DNA from: Bacteroides ilei
GTDB lineage: Bacteria > Bacteroidota > Bacteroidia > Bacteroidales > Bacteroidaceae
Reading direction: 5' to 3'
Assembly: GCF_900128495.1 (NCBI RefSeq)
Contig: NZ_LT635801.1
Coordinates: 3,496,946-3,560,945, forward strand
Length of the DNA: 64,000 bases
The notes under the pieces were generated by a model. It had not been told where the DNA came from. It did no database searches and worked only from the letters and a program-made list of their open reading frames with translations. Position 1 is the first letter of the stretch. Each line of letters begins with the position of its first letter. Below, one piece after another: positions 1 to 7,117 of this stretch. The position numbers and the translations under genes were made by a program.

Positions 1-2441
1 GTGATTATGTCACTACTGAAGATGGTACCGGAATAGTTCATATTGCTCCTACATTCGGTGCCGATGATGCCAATGTAGCCCGTGCCGCAGGAATCCCGTC
101 GCTGTTTATGATAAACAAGAAGGGTGAAACCCGTCCGATGGTGGATTTGACAGGAAAGTTCTATCTTTTGGACGAGCTTGATGAAACATTTGTAAAGGAA
201 TGTGTGGATGTAGACAAGTACAAGGAATATCAGGGACGATGGGTAAAGAATGCTTATGATCCTCAGTTTACTGTCGACGGTAAGTACGATGAAAAGGCTG
301 CTCAGGCTGCTGAATCTCTCGATATCTATATCTGCATGATGATGAAGCAGAATAACCAGGCATTTAAGATTGAAAAGCATGTACACAACTATCCGCATTG
401 TTGGCGTACAGACAAACCGGTATTGTACTATCCGCTTGACAGTTGGTTTATCCGGTCTACCGCTTGTAAGGACCGTATGATCGAGCTGAACAAGACTATC
501 AATTGGAAACCGGAATCGACTGGCTCTGGACGTTTCGGTAAATGGCTGGAGAATTTGAACGATTGGAATCTGAGCCGTTCCCGTTACTGGGGTACTCCAC
601 TGCCCATCTGGCGTAGCGAAGACGGTGAGGAAATCTGTATCGGTTCGGTAGAGGAATTGTATAACGAGATAGAAAAGTCGGTTGCCGCAGGCGTTATGAC
701 TGAAAATCCGTACAAGAAACTAGGTTTCGTTCCGGGGGTATATACAAAAGAAAATTATGATAAAATAGATTTGCATCGCCCGTATGTGGATGATATTCTT
801 CTGGTATCAGCTTCGGGTAAGCCGATGAAGCGTGAAACAGATCTGATTGACGTATGGTTTGATTCTGGTTCTATGCCTTATGCACAGTTGCACTATCCGT
901 TCGAAAATAAGGAACTTGTGGACAACCGTACTTATTATCCGGCCGATTTTATTGCAGAAGGGGTAGACCAGACCCGTGGATGGTTCTTTACGTTGCATGC
1001 TATTGCCACTATGGTATTCGATAGTGTTGCTTATAAGAATGTGATTTCAAATGGTCTGGTGCTTGATAAGAATGGCAATAAGATGTCTAAACGTCTGGGT
1101 AACGCTGTCGATCCATTCAGCACTATTGAAAAATATGGTTCCGATCCATTGCGCTGGTATATGATTACCAATTCGTCACCGTGGGATAACCTGAAGTTTG
1201 ATACAGATGGTGTGGACGAAGTACGTCGCAAATTCTTTGGAACGTTATACAATACTTATTCGTTCTTTGCATTGTATGCTAATGTAGATGGTTTTACATA
1301 TGCGGAGGAAGATGTTCCGATGGAACAGCGTCCGGAGATTGACCGTTGGATTCTGTCTCTATTGAATACCCTGATTAAGGATGTGGACGCATGTTATAAC
1401 GACTATGAGCCTACTAAAGCCGGTCGTCTGATTACTGATTTTGTGAATGATAATCTAAGTAACTGGTATGTCCGTTTGAACCGTAAGCGTTTTTGGGGAA
1501 GTGCTATGTCACAGGATAAACTTTCGGCTTATCAGACATTGTACACTTGCCTGGAAACTGTGGCTAAGTTGATGGCACCTATTGCTCCGTTCTATGCCGA
1601 CCGGCTGTATATGGATCTTGTCAGTGTGACTGGTCGTGATAAGGTTGTATCGGTGCATCTGGCTGATTTCCCGGTAGCCGATGAAAGTTTGATCAATAAG
1701 GAACTGGAGGCCCGCCAGCAGATGGCACAAGATGTCACTTCCATGGTATTGGCTTTGCGTCGTAAGGTAAATATCAAGGTACGCCAGCCGTTGTTGTGTA
1801 TCATGATACCGGTTGTAGACGAAGAACAGAAACATCATATTGACGCTGTGAAAGACCTTATCATGAACGAAGTCAATGTGAAGGAGGTTAAACTGGTGGA
1901 CAGTGCTTCGGGTATTCTGGTAAAGAAGGTGAAGTGTGACTTCAAGAAATTGGGTCCGAAGTTCGGTAAACAGATGAAGGCTGTAGCTGCGGCTGTAGCC
2001 GGTATGTCTCAGGATGCTATAGCTGAACTGGAAAGACAGGGTAGTTATACTTTTGATCTTGACGGTACACCGGCGGTGATAGAGGCAGCCGATGTGGAAA
2101 TATTCAGTGAAGATATTCCAGGATGGCTGGTTGCCAATGAAGGTAAACTTACTGTTGCTCTGGAGGTGACTATTACCGAAGAACTGAGACGTGAAGGCAT
2201 TGCCCGTGAATTGGTGAACCGTATCCAGAATATCCGTAAGAACAGTGGATTTGAGATAACTGACAAGATTAACATTGTTTTATCGAAGAATCCTGATACA
2301 GATGCGGCTGTAGAAGAATATAAGTCTTATATTTGTAACCAAGTATTGGGTGGATCACTTACATTGGCCGATGAAGTTGCCGATGGGACAGAATTGAACT
2401 TCGATGATTTTTCACTTTGTGTAAAAGTAACAAAATTGTGA
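1..2441 (+). CDS. ileS: Isoleucine--tRNA ligase, 3' part (5' end outside window)
   Basis: Class I aminoacyl-tRNA synthetase that charges tRNA-Ile in the cytoplasm. The open frame runs from base 3 without a start, so the N-terminus with the HIGH motif lies upstream. What is seen: the editing-domain end (DGTGIVHIAPTFGADD near base 30), the WGTPLPIW segment, the KMSKR signature near base 1081, an anticodon-binding region (NDNLSNWYVRLNRKRFW) and a C-terminal part with ELRREGIARELVNRIQNIRK. That C-terminal region resembles the long, eukaryote-like (type 2) IleRS common in Bacteroidota. This subtype call is from memory of the family. It is the first gene of a plus-strand run with the DksA-like gene and, before the IS insertion, lspA. 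Confidence 0.97.
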   Translation, partial: DYVTTEDGTGIVHIAPTFGADDANVARAAGIPSLFMINKKGETRPMVDLTGKFYLLDELDETFVKECVDVDKYKEYQGRWVKNAYDPQFTVDGKYDEKAAQAAESLDIYICMMMKQNNQAFKIEKHVHNYPHCWRTDKPVLYYPLDSWFIRSTACKDRMIELNKTINWKPESTGSGRFGKWLENLNDWNLSRSRYWGTPLPIWRSEDGEEICIGSVEELYNEIEKSVAAGVMTENPYKKLGFVPGVYTKENYDKIDLHRPYVDDILLVSASGKPMKRETDLIDVWFDSGSMPYAQLHYPFENKELVDNRTYYPADFIAEGVDQTRGWFFTLHAIATMVFDSVAYKNVISNGLVLDKNGNKMSKRLGNAVDPFSTIEKYGSDPLRWYMITNSSPWDNLKFDTDGVDEVRRKFFGTLYNTYSFFALYANVDGFTYAEEDVPMEQRPEIDRWILSLLNTLIKDVDACYNDYEPTKAGRLITDFVNDNLSNWYVRLNRKRFWGSAMSQDKLSAYQTLYTCLETVAKLMAPIAPFYADRLYMDLVSVTGRDKVVSVHLADFPVADESLINKELEARQQMAQDVTSMVLALRRKVNIKVRQPLLCIMIPVVDEEQKHHIDAVKDLIMNEVNVKEVKLVDSASGILVKKVKCDFKKLGPKFGKQMKAVAAAVAGMSQDAIAELERQGSYTFDLDGTPAVIEAADVEIFSEDIPGWLVANEGKLTVALEVTITEELRREGIARELVNRIQNIRKNSGFEITDKINIVLSKNPDTDAAVEEYKSYICNQVLGGSLTLADEVADGTELNFDDFSLCVKVTKL

Positions 2442-2451
2442 TATGAACCAA

Positions 2452-2473
2452 TTCCCCGAAGTTTTTCGGGGAA
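2452..2473 (+). terminator. Hairpin between ileS and the DksA-like gene
   Basis: A perfect 9-bp stem, TTCCCCGAA (2452-2460) and TTCGGGGAA (2465-2473), with a 4-nt loop lies 10 bases after the ileS stop. There is no T-run behind it (ACTATTATT follows), so it may be an mRNA-processing or stabilising hairpin, or a weak terminator, rather than a strong intrinsic terminator. Confidence 0.5.
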
Positions 2474-2501
2474 ACTATTATTAACTTAAAACTTTAAACC
2501 T

Positions 2502-2882
2502 ATGGCTGAAAAGACAAGATATTCTGACGCTGAACTCGAGGAATTCCGCGCCATTATCATGGAAAAACTTCAGCTCGCTGAACGCGATTATGAGAAGCTG
2601 AAAAGCAGTATTATGAATCAGGACGGAAACGATACCGACGATACATCACCTACTTATAAAGTGCTGGAAGAAGGTGCCAACACATTATCGAAGGAGGAGA
2701 CGACACGTCTGGCTGCACGACAGCTGAAGTTCATTCAGAATCTGCGGGCTGCTTTGGTACGTATTGAAAACAAGACTTATGGAATCTGCCGTGAAACAGG
2801 TAAGTTGATTCCTGCAGAAAGATTACGTGCCGTACCTCATGCCACATTGAGCATTGAAGCGAAGCAGCATGCTAAAAAATAA
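2502..2882 (+). CDS. TraR/DksA-family protein with degenerate zinc finger
   Basis: 126 aa. An N-terminal helical region (residues 1-80) is followed by a DksA/TraR C4-type module around residues 90-120 (YGICRETGKLIPAERLRAVP). DksA-family proteins insert a coiled coil into the RNA polymerase secondary channel and work with ppGpp. Of the usual four zinc-binding cysteines only the first (YGIC) remains. The second is Thr/Gly, and the CxxC after the PHAT segment is replaced by SIEAK. The protein therefore probably folds without zinc, like known Cys-poor DksA paralogues. It lies 60 bp after ileS, and the IS4-family copy follows its stop codon directly. The family is clear. Exact equivalence to E. 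coli DksA is not shown. Confidence 0.85.
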   Translation: MAEKTRYSDAELEEFRAIIMEKLQLAERDYEKLKSSIMNQDGNDTDDTSPTYKVLEEGANTLSKEETTRLAARQLKFIQNLRAALVRIENKTYGICRETGKLIPAERLRAVPHATLSIEAKQHAKK

Positions 2883-2883
2883 A

Positions 2884-2894
2884 TGATAGCTGAC
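2884..2894. repeat. Left copy of IS4 target-site duplication
   Basis: TGATAGCTGAC, identical to bases 4215-4225. It begins 2 bases after the stop codon of the DksA-like gene, so the insertion did not damage that reading frame. Confidence 0.88.
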
Positions 2895-4214
2895 CATTAG
2901 TGTCCCGTTAAAATCGGGACAAATTAATATTAATCAAACAATCCCGGAAAAAGGGAAGAATTGAGTTCTTTGACATCGTTGAAATTAGTCTTATCAAACA
3001 GTTCCTTAAGGCATGTTTTGTCCGTAAGAGAAATGCTTAGAATTTGTAGAACTTCATATGTTGACCGTTCCAGTTGCATATCATGTTGCACTATAGCAAC
3101 AAGGCAATAACTGATAATGGCAGTACTGATTTGGATTCGAACAGCGTTCTCCGTAGTACCCCAAAACTTCTTAATTTTGAGGTGCTGCTTTAGCCATTTG
3201 AAGAACAACTCAACCTGCCAGCGGTTTTTATACAGTTCGACGATTTCAAGTGAAGTGAGATGAAAAGCATTGGTAAGAAAGACAAACTCTCTATCCTGAT
3301 TTTCGTCTCTGTACTTCACTAAGCGCAACCGCTCAGGATACTTCTGCCGAGTGATTATGTCGGTAAGTTCTATTACAGAATCGGTAAGTACATTCTTTGG
3401 CAATCTGCGTCTCCATCGGATACATTTAAACTGTAGATTCTTCTTGGCTCTCACCACAAAGAAAGACTCGTGCAAATGTATCTTATAGAGTTCTTTGAAG
3501 GCATTGTAACCACGGTCAAACACATAGTAAGACTCTGATTCATAAGGAATATACTTCATTGCTTTTGAATCGTGGACAGATGCTGTAGAGAAGTGGAAGT
3601 ATGCTGGGACTTGTGCTTCCAAGTCATACAACACATGAGCTTTTACACCACCTTTCTTCTTACGAAACTTGGCCCACCAAAAGATAGACAGACATAAAGG
3701 TATTGTCGTAGAATCGAAAGCATACACATGCCCTTTCAACTTAAAAATATCTGTTGCCTGTTTTTTCCGAGCCTGTTCCATCATGAAGAATGCAAAGTCT
3801 TCAAAGATGCGGTAATCTCGATTTTGGTTGGCTGAAGCAAATGTCGTTTTAGCAATAGGATTCCGTCCTATTCCAAGATGATAGCATTTGGTATGATGCG
3901 CTTCCAGCGCCACGACTACATCGCGTAAACTTTCACGATTACTAAGCTGACCAAACATCAGTGCAAGAAGTTGGTTCCAGCACGTGAATGACTTGACATA
4001 CCGATTGCCATTGTATTTGTCAACTAAGTGGCGAAACTTATCTTTATCAAGAAATTCTACCAATTGGGCAAAGATATATTTGTTTTTGTTCATATGCAGT
4101 CTATCTTATAGACTACAATGTAGCAATTTCAAATCGTCGCACCCTAAAAATGCTTGTAAAAGACTATATTTCAACTATTTCAAAGACCGATTCCCTTTTT
4201 TAACGGGACAGTAG
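2895..4214 (-). mobile_element. IS4-family insertion sequence, intact, with 11-bp target duplication
   Basis: A 1.32-kb element carrying one transposase on the minus strand. Near-terminal inverted repeats share TGTCCCGTTAAAA (2901-2913, and its complement at 4198-4210). The 11 bases TGATAGCTGAC occur directly on both sides (2884-2894 and 4215-4225), the expected footprint of a single IS4-family insertion. Intact repeats, an intact ORF and exact target duplication suggest a recent, possibly active copy. It sits between the DksA-like gene and lspA and splits what was probably one transcription unit. Confidence 0.9.
2930..4093 (-). CDS. IS4-family DDE transposase
   Basis: 387 aa, full length, the only gene of the element. 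It has an N-terminal DUF4372-like region (MNKNKYIFAQLVEFLDKDKF), then a DDE catalytic core. The first Asp is in YAFDSTTIPL (around residue 128), the second in YVFDRGYNAF (around 195), and the Glu is in the YREK-like YKNRWQVELFFKWLKQHLK (around 285-305). This spacing is typical of the IS4 family. The enzyme cuts the element ends and inserts it elsewhere. The start is ATG at 4093, inside the right inverted-repeat side. No frameshift or stop was seen, so it may be active. Confidence 0.95.
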   Translation of the reverse strand: MNKNKYIFAQLVEFLDKDKFRHLVDKYNGNRYVKSFTCWNQLLALMFGQLSNRESLRDVVVALEAHHTKCYHLGIGRNPIAKTTFASANQNRDYRIFEDFAFFMMEQARKKQATDIFKLKGHVYAFDSTTIPLCLSIFWWAKFRKKKGGVKAHVLYDLEAQVPAYFHFSTASVHDSKAMKYIPYESESYYVFDRGYNAFKELYKIHLHESFFVVRAKKNLQFKCIRWRRRLPKNVLTDSVIELTDIITRQKYPERLRLVKYRDENQDREFVFLTNAFHLTSLEIVELYKNRWQVELFFKWLKQHLKIKKFWGTTENAVRIQISTAIISYCLVAIVQHDMQLERSTYEVLQILSISLTDKTCLKELFDKTNFNDVKELNSSLFPGLFD

Positions 4215-4225
4215 TGATAGCTGAC
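4215..4225. repeat. Right copy of IS4 target-site duplication
   Basis: TGATAGCTGAC, identical to bases 2884-2894. It lies 116 bp upstream of the chosen lspA start. Confidence 0.88.
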
Positions 4226-4340
4226 ATTTGTCATTCAGATTTTGGGGGATGAAACAAGCATAATTCCGCTTGAAAAAGCGTCTATGTTTTCTGATACCGT
4301 TTTCTGGATGACAAATGTTTTAATGGAACTACACTTAATT

Positions 4341-4982
4341 ATGAAGAAATTTTTTACGCAAGGACGACTGGCGGCTGTAATTGTGGTAGCGGTATTGGTT
4401 ATCGACCAGATTATTAAGTTTGCGGTAAAAACCCATATGTGTCTGTATGAGAGGATACATATTACCGATTGGTTCTATATCTATTTTACGGAAAATAATG
4501 GTATGGCTTTCGGCATGGAGGTTTTGCCTAAACTGTTTCTGACATTGTTCCGTATCGTTGCTGTAGTGCTGATTACATGGTATTTGTATAGTCTGACTAA
4601 ACGTGTGGAGAAGGTGAAGACGGGTTATATGGTATGCCTGGCTTTTATTCTGGCTGGTGCTATTGGTAATATTATCGACTGTGTCTTTTACGGTGAGATT
4701 TTCAGTCAAAGTACACCTGGGACGGTAGCTGGTCTGGTACCGTGGGGACACGGTTATGGAGAATTGCTTCATGGTAAAGTGGTGGATATGTTTTATTTCC
4801 CAATTATTGATACATATTGGCCTGATTGGGTTCCTTTCTGGGGAGGGGAACATTTCATCTTTTTCAGTCCGATTTTCAATTTTGCCGATGCTTCAATCAG
4901 TTGTGGTATCATTGCTTTACTGATTTTCTACGGTAGTTATCTGAACAAGAATATACCCGGATCAAAAGAAACGAAAAAATGA
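4341..4982 (+). CDS. lspA: Lipoprotein signal peptidase (signal peptidase II)
   Basis: 213 aa from the ATG at 4341 (MKKFFTQGR). An open frame extends back to 4242, but that extra segment is not membrane-like and lies next to the IS scar, so it is rejected. The enzyme is an inner-membrane aspartyl protease that removes the signal peptide from prolipoproteins after diacylglyceryl transfer. Seen: several membrane helices, the NNGMAFG motif, the GAIGNIIDC motif with the first catalytic Asp, VVDMFYFP, and FNFADASIS with the second catalytic Asp. There is a Bacteroidota-type insert between the Asp motifs. The stop overlaps the start of the next gene (ATGA). The IS upstream may change its expression. 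Confidence 0.95.
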   Translation: MKKFFTQGRLAAVIVVAVLVIDQIIKFAVKTHMCLYERIHITDWFYIYFTENNGMAFGMEVLPKLFLTLFRIVAVVLITWYLYSLTKRVEKVKTGYMVCLAFILAGAIGNIIDCVFYGEIFSQSTPGTVAGLVPWGHGYGELLHGKVVDMFYFPIIDTYWPDWVPFWGGEHFIFFSPIFNFADASISCGIIALLIFYGSYLNKNIPGSKETKK

Positions 4983-5893
4983 GAAAATTGTTTGGCTATA
5001 TCTGTGTCGCTGCTTTTTTGACTGGAATGGGGGCTTGTGGCAAGAAGATTCCTGATGATATTATACAGCCGGGTGATATGGAAAATCTGTTGTATGATTA
5101 TCATCTTGCTTCTGCTATGACAGGTTCTTTACCGTATGATGAAACATATAAGAAAGATGCATATTTTAAATATGTTTTTCAGAAACATCATGTTACCGAA
5201 GCCGAATTTGATTCTTCGATGGTGTGGTATACCCGCCATAGTGATGTGTTGTCTGATATCTATACCCGGTTGAAAGGACGGTTTGAGGACGATGCCAGAA
5301 ATATGAAAACTCAAGTAGCGAAACGTGATAACCAGATTGATGTCTCCATGTCGGGTGATACGGTTGATGTGTGGCAAGACCGTACTTTATATTGGTTGAC
5401 AACTTCTTCGCTAACCAATAAGATCTTGTTTGATTTGAAAGCAGATACCAGTTTTCGTACACGTGATGCAATGGTTCTGACGGCCGACTTTCATTTTATG
5501 CCGAAGACTGTAAGTTCTGGTGGACGTGCCGTTATAGGGTTAAATTTCTATTTTGATAATGATAGTGTGCAAGGTATTACCCGGACTATAACAGCTTCCG
5601 GACCACAGCGGCTGTATTTGCGTCCGGACTCGGCTTTTACAATACGTAATATCAGCGGATTCGTTTATTATTCGAATGAGAAGAATGTTGAGGGTAGTCT
5701 GCTTGTCAACGATATTCACTTGACACGTTATCATATGAAGTCCCCGGCCACGATCGTTTCGGCCGATTCATTAATACATACAGCTGATAGTGCAACTGTA
5801 CGCCCGACCGATTCGATATCTCCTGTCAAGATAGATACAGTGCACAAACCTTTGCATATGTCTGGAAGACAGGTACGGTTACAGGAAAGATAA
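4979..5893 (+). CDS. DUF4296-domain lipoprotein
   Basis: 304 aa. It starts with a lipoprotein signal (basic MRK, hydrophobic core, then GMGACGKK, a lipobox with Cys20), so it is itself a substrate of the LspA encoded just upstream. Its start overlaps the lspA stop by 4 bases. Residues 25-115 match DUF4296 as I remember it (Asp/Tyr-rich helical segment around DMENLLYDYHLASA). The rest is beta-rich, followed by a Ser/Thr/Asp-rich tail. No catalytic motif is seen. The function is unknown. The family is restricted to Bacteroidota and is commonly found next to lspA. Confidence 0.85.
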   Translation: MRKLFGYICVAAFLTGMGACGKKIPDDIIQPGDMENLLYDYHLASAMTGSLPYDETYKKDAYFKYVFQKHHVTEAEFDSSMVWYTRHSDVLSDIYTRLKGRFEDDARNMKTQVAKRDNQIDVSMSGDTVDVWQDRTLYWLTTSSLTNKILFDLKADTSFRTRDAMVLTADFHFMPKTVSSGGRAVIGLNFYFDNDSVQGITRTITASGPQRLYLRPDSAFTIRNISGFVYYSNEKNVEGSLLVNDIHLTRYHMKSPATIVSADSLIHTADSATVRPTDSISPVKIDTVHKPLHMSGRQVRLQER

Positions 5894-5908
5894 ATGCAGA
5901 TTGGTGGA

Positions 5909-6250
5909 ATGAAACGGATAGCGACTCATAGAGTTTACGACTTGTCTATGGACAAGATGTTGTCGAATCAGGTTGTAGAAATGGATGATGCGGGAATTGT
6001 GTGCAGATACTTTCCGTTGGAAACGGAAATCCAAGGGACCGAATGGTTGCCCGGTGCTGTAATAGTTTCTCGTTTCCCTTTGCTGCGTAAGGATGAGGAG
6101 AGTTTTGAGGTGTTTCTGGACCGTATAAGATATCAGGAGAAGAAAAAAGAAGAAGGAACATCTTGCAATATGCTGCGGGCATATTGGGTACATCCTTTTA
6201 ATGTTTTGCAGATGGAATTCTTTCCCCATAGCCGTATATTCTCCTTATGA
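5909..6250 (+). CDS. Conserved hypothetical protein
   Basis: 113 aa from ATG 5909 (MKRIATHRVYD), preceded by GGTGGA. An upstream ATG at 5894 directly after the previous stop is the alternative. No signal peptide, membrane span or known motif was found. The region FPLETEIQGTEWLPGAVIV is the most conserved-looking. It is the last gene of the lspA run and its end overlaps the convergent methylase gene by 6 bases. I do not recognise a function. Confidence 0.7.
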   Translation: MKRIATHRVYDLSMDKMLSNQVVEMDDAGIVCRYFPLETEIQGTEWLPGAVIVSRFPLLRKDEESFEVFLDRIRYQEKKKEEGTSCNMLRAYWVHPFNVLQMEFFPHSRIFSL

Positions 6251-7006
6251 GGACCTTCTTCTGAATTCTGCACATACGATGGCAGTCGCTACGGCAACGT
6301 TGAGCGATTCGCTGGTTTCACATCCTTCGGGGTAGTTTGGTATCAGGATGCGGCGGTTAATGTGCTGTGCTATCTTGCTACTTATCCCGTTTCCCTCATT
6401 TCCCATAACGATTACGCCGTTTCTTTCCAATTCCTGCGAATAGATGTTTTCCCCGTCTAGGAATGTTCCGAAAATTGCTACTCCTTCTTTTGCCAGTCCG
6501 ACAAGTATTTCTTCCAGGTTACAGTAATGGAGTTTGACACGTGCTATGGCTCCCATGGTAGCTTGTACGGTTTTAGGATTATAGATATCGGCTGTACCGT
6601 TTGAGCAGAAGATATGTTCAATTCCGAACCAGTCGGCTATGCGCACTATTGTGCCTAGGTTGCCCGGATCTTGTACATCATCGAGTGCCAGGCAGAGTGA
6701 TTCCCGTGCAGAGTCAGGGTTAAAATCGTAATGAGGCTGTTCAAATATGGCCAGAACTTCCTGTGGATTTTTCAGCAGACTGGCACGTGATAGCTCTTCC
6801 CGGCTCACCTCGAACACTTCGTCAGCCTGAGTATAGCTGTTGTTCTTTTCAAACCATTCGGGAGTGGCTGCAAGCAGCCGGCAGTGGAAGTGTCCCAGTA
6901 AGTCGCCTACAAGTTTATGACCTTCGGCCAGAAAGACCTGGTCTTCTTTTCTGTTCTTCTTTAATTCGAGAGAATGTATGTATTTTATCTTATTCTTGCT
7001 TAACAT
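6245..7006 (-). CDS. TrmH/SpoU-family RNA 2'-O-methyltransferase
   Basis: 253 aa from ATG 7006 (MLSKNKIKYIHSLE). A TTG nine codons upstream is less likely. These SPOUT-class enzymes transfer a methyl group from SAM to a ribose 2'-OH in rRNA or tRNA. Seen: an N-terminal substrate-binding domain (residues 1-95) and the three SpoU motifs, NLGTIVRIADWFG (motif 1), VIVMGNEGNGIS (motif 2) and the knot-forming IPNYPEGCETSESLNVAVA (motif 3). The closest named relatives are RlmB-like 23S rRNA methylases, but the exact target nucleotide cannot be read from sequence. It is divergent from the Omp85 gene. Confidence 0.92.
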   Translation of the reverse strand: MLSKNKIKYIHSLELKKNRKEDQVFLAEGHKLVGDLLGHFHCRLLAATPEWFEKNNSYTQADEVFEVSREELSRASLLKNPQEVLAIFEQPHYDFNPDSARESLCLALDDVQDPGNLGTIVRIADWFGIEHIFCSNGTADIYNPKTVQATMGAIARVKLHYCNLEEILVGLAKEGVAIFGTFLDGENIYSQELERNGVIVMGNEGNGISSKIAQHINRRILIPNYPEGCETSESLNVAVATAIVCAEFRRRSS

Positions 7007-7044
7007 CTGCTTTGAGGATATGAAAAATAACAAATATTCATAGA

Positions 7045-7083
7045 CAAAGCTAAGAAGATATTTTTAATTATTAGTTATCTTTG
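7045..7083. promoter_or_regulatory. Divergent Bacteroidales promoters (methylase / Omp85)
   Basis: In the 111-bp gap between divergent genes there are two -7 boxes of the TAnnTTTG type: TAGCTTTG reading leftward (7045-7052, minus) and TATCTTTG reading rightward (7076-7083, plus). Each lies a few tens of bases from its gene start. Confidence 0.6.
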
Positions 7084-7117
7084 CTTCAGAAATTGCATAA
7101 CTCTTGTGTTGTCCTTT

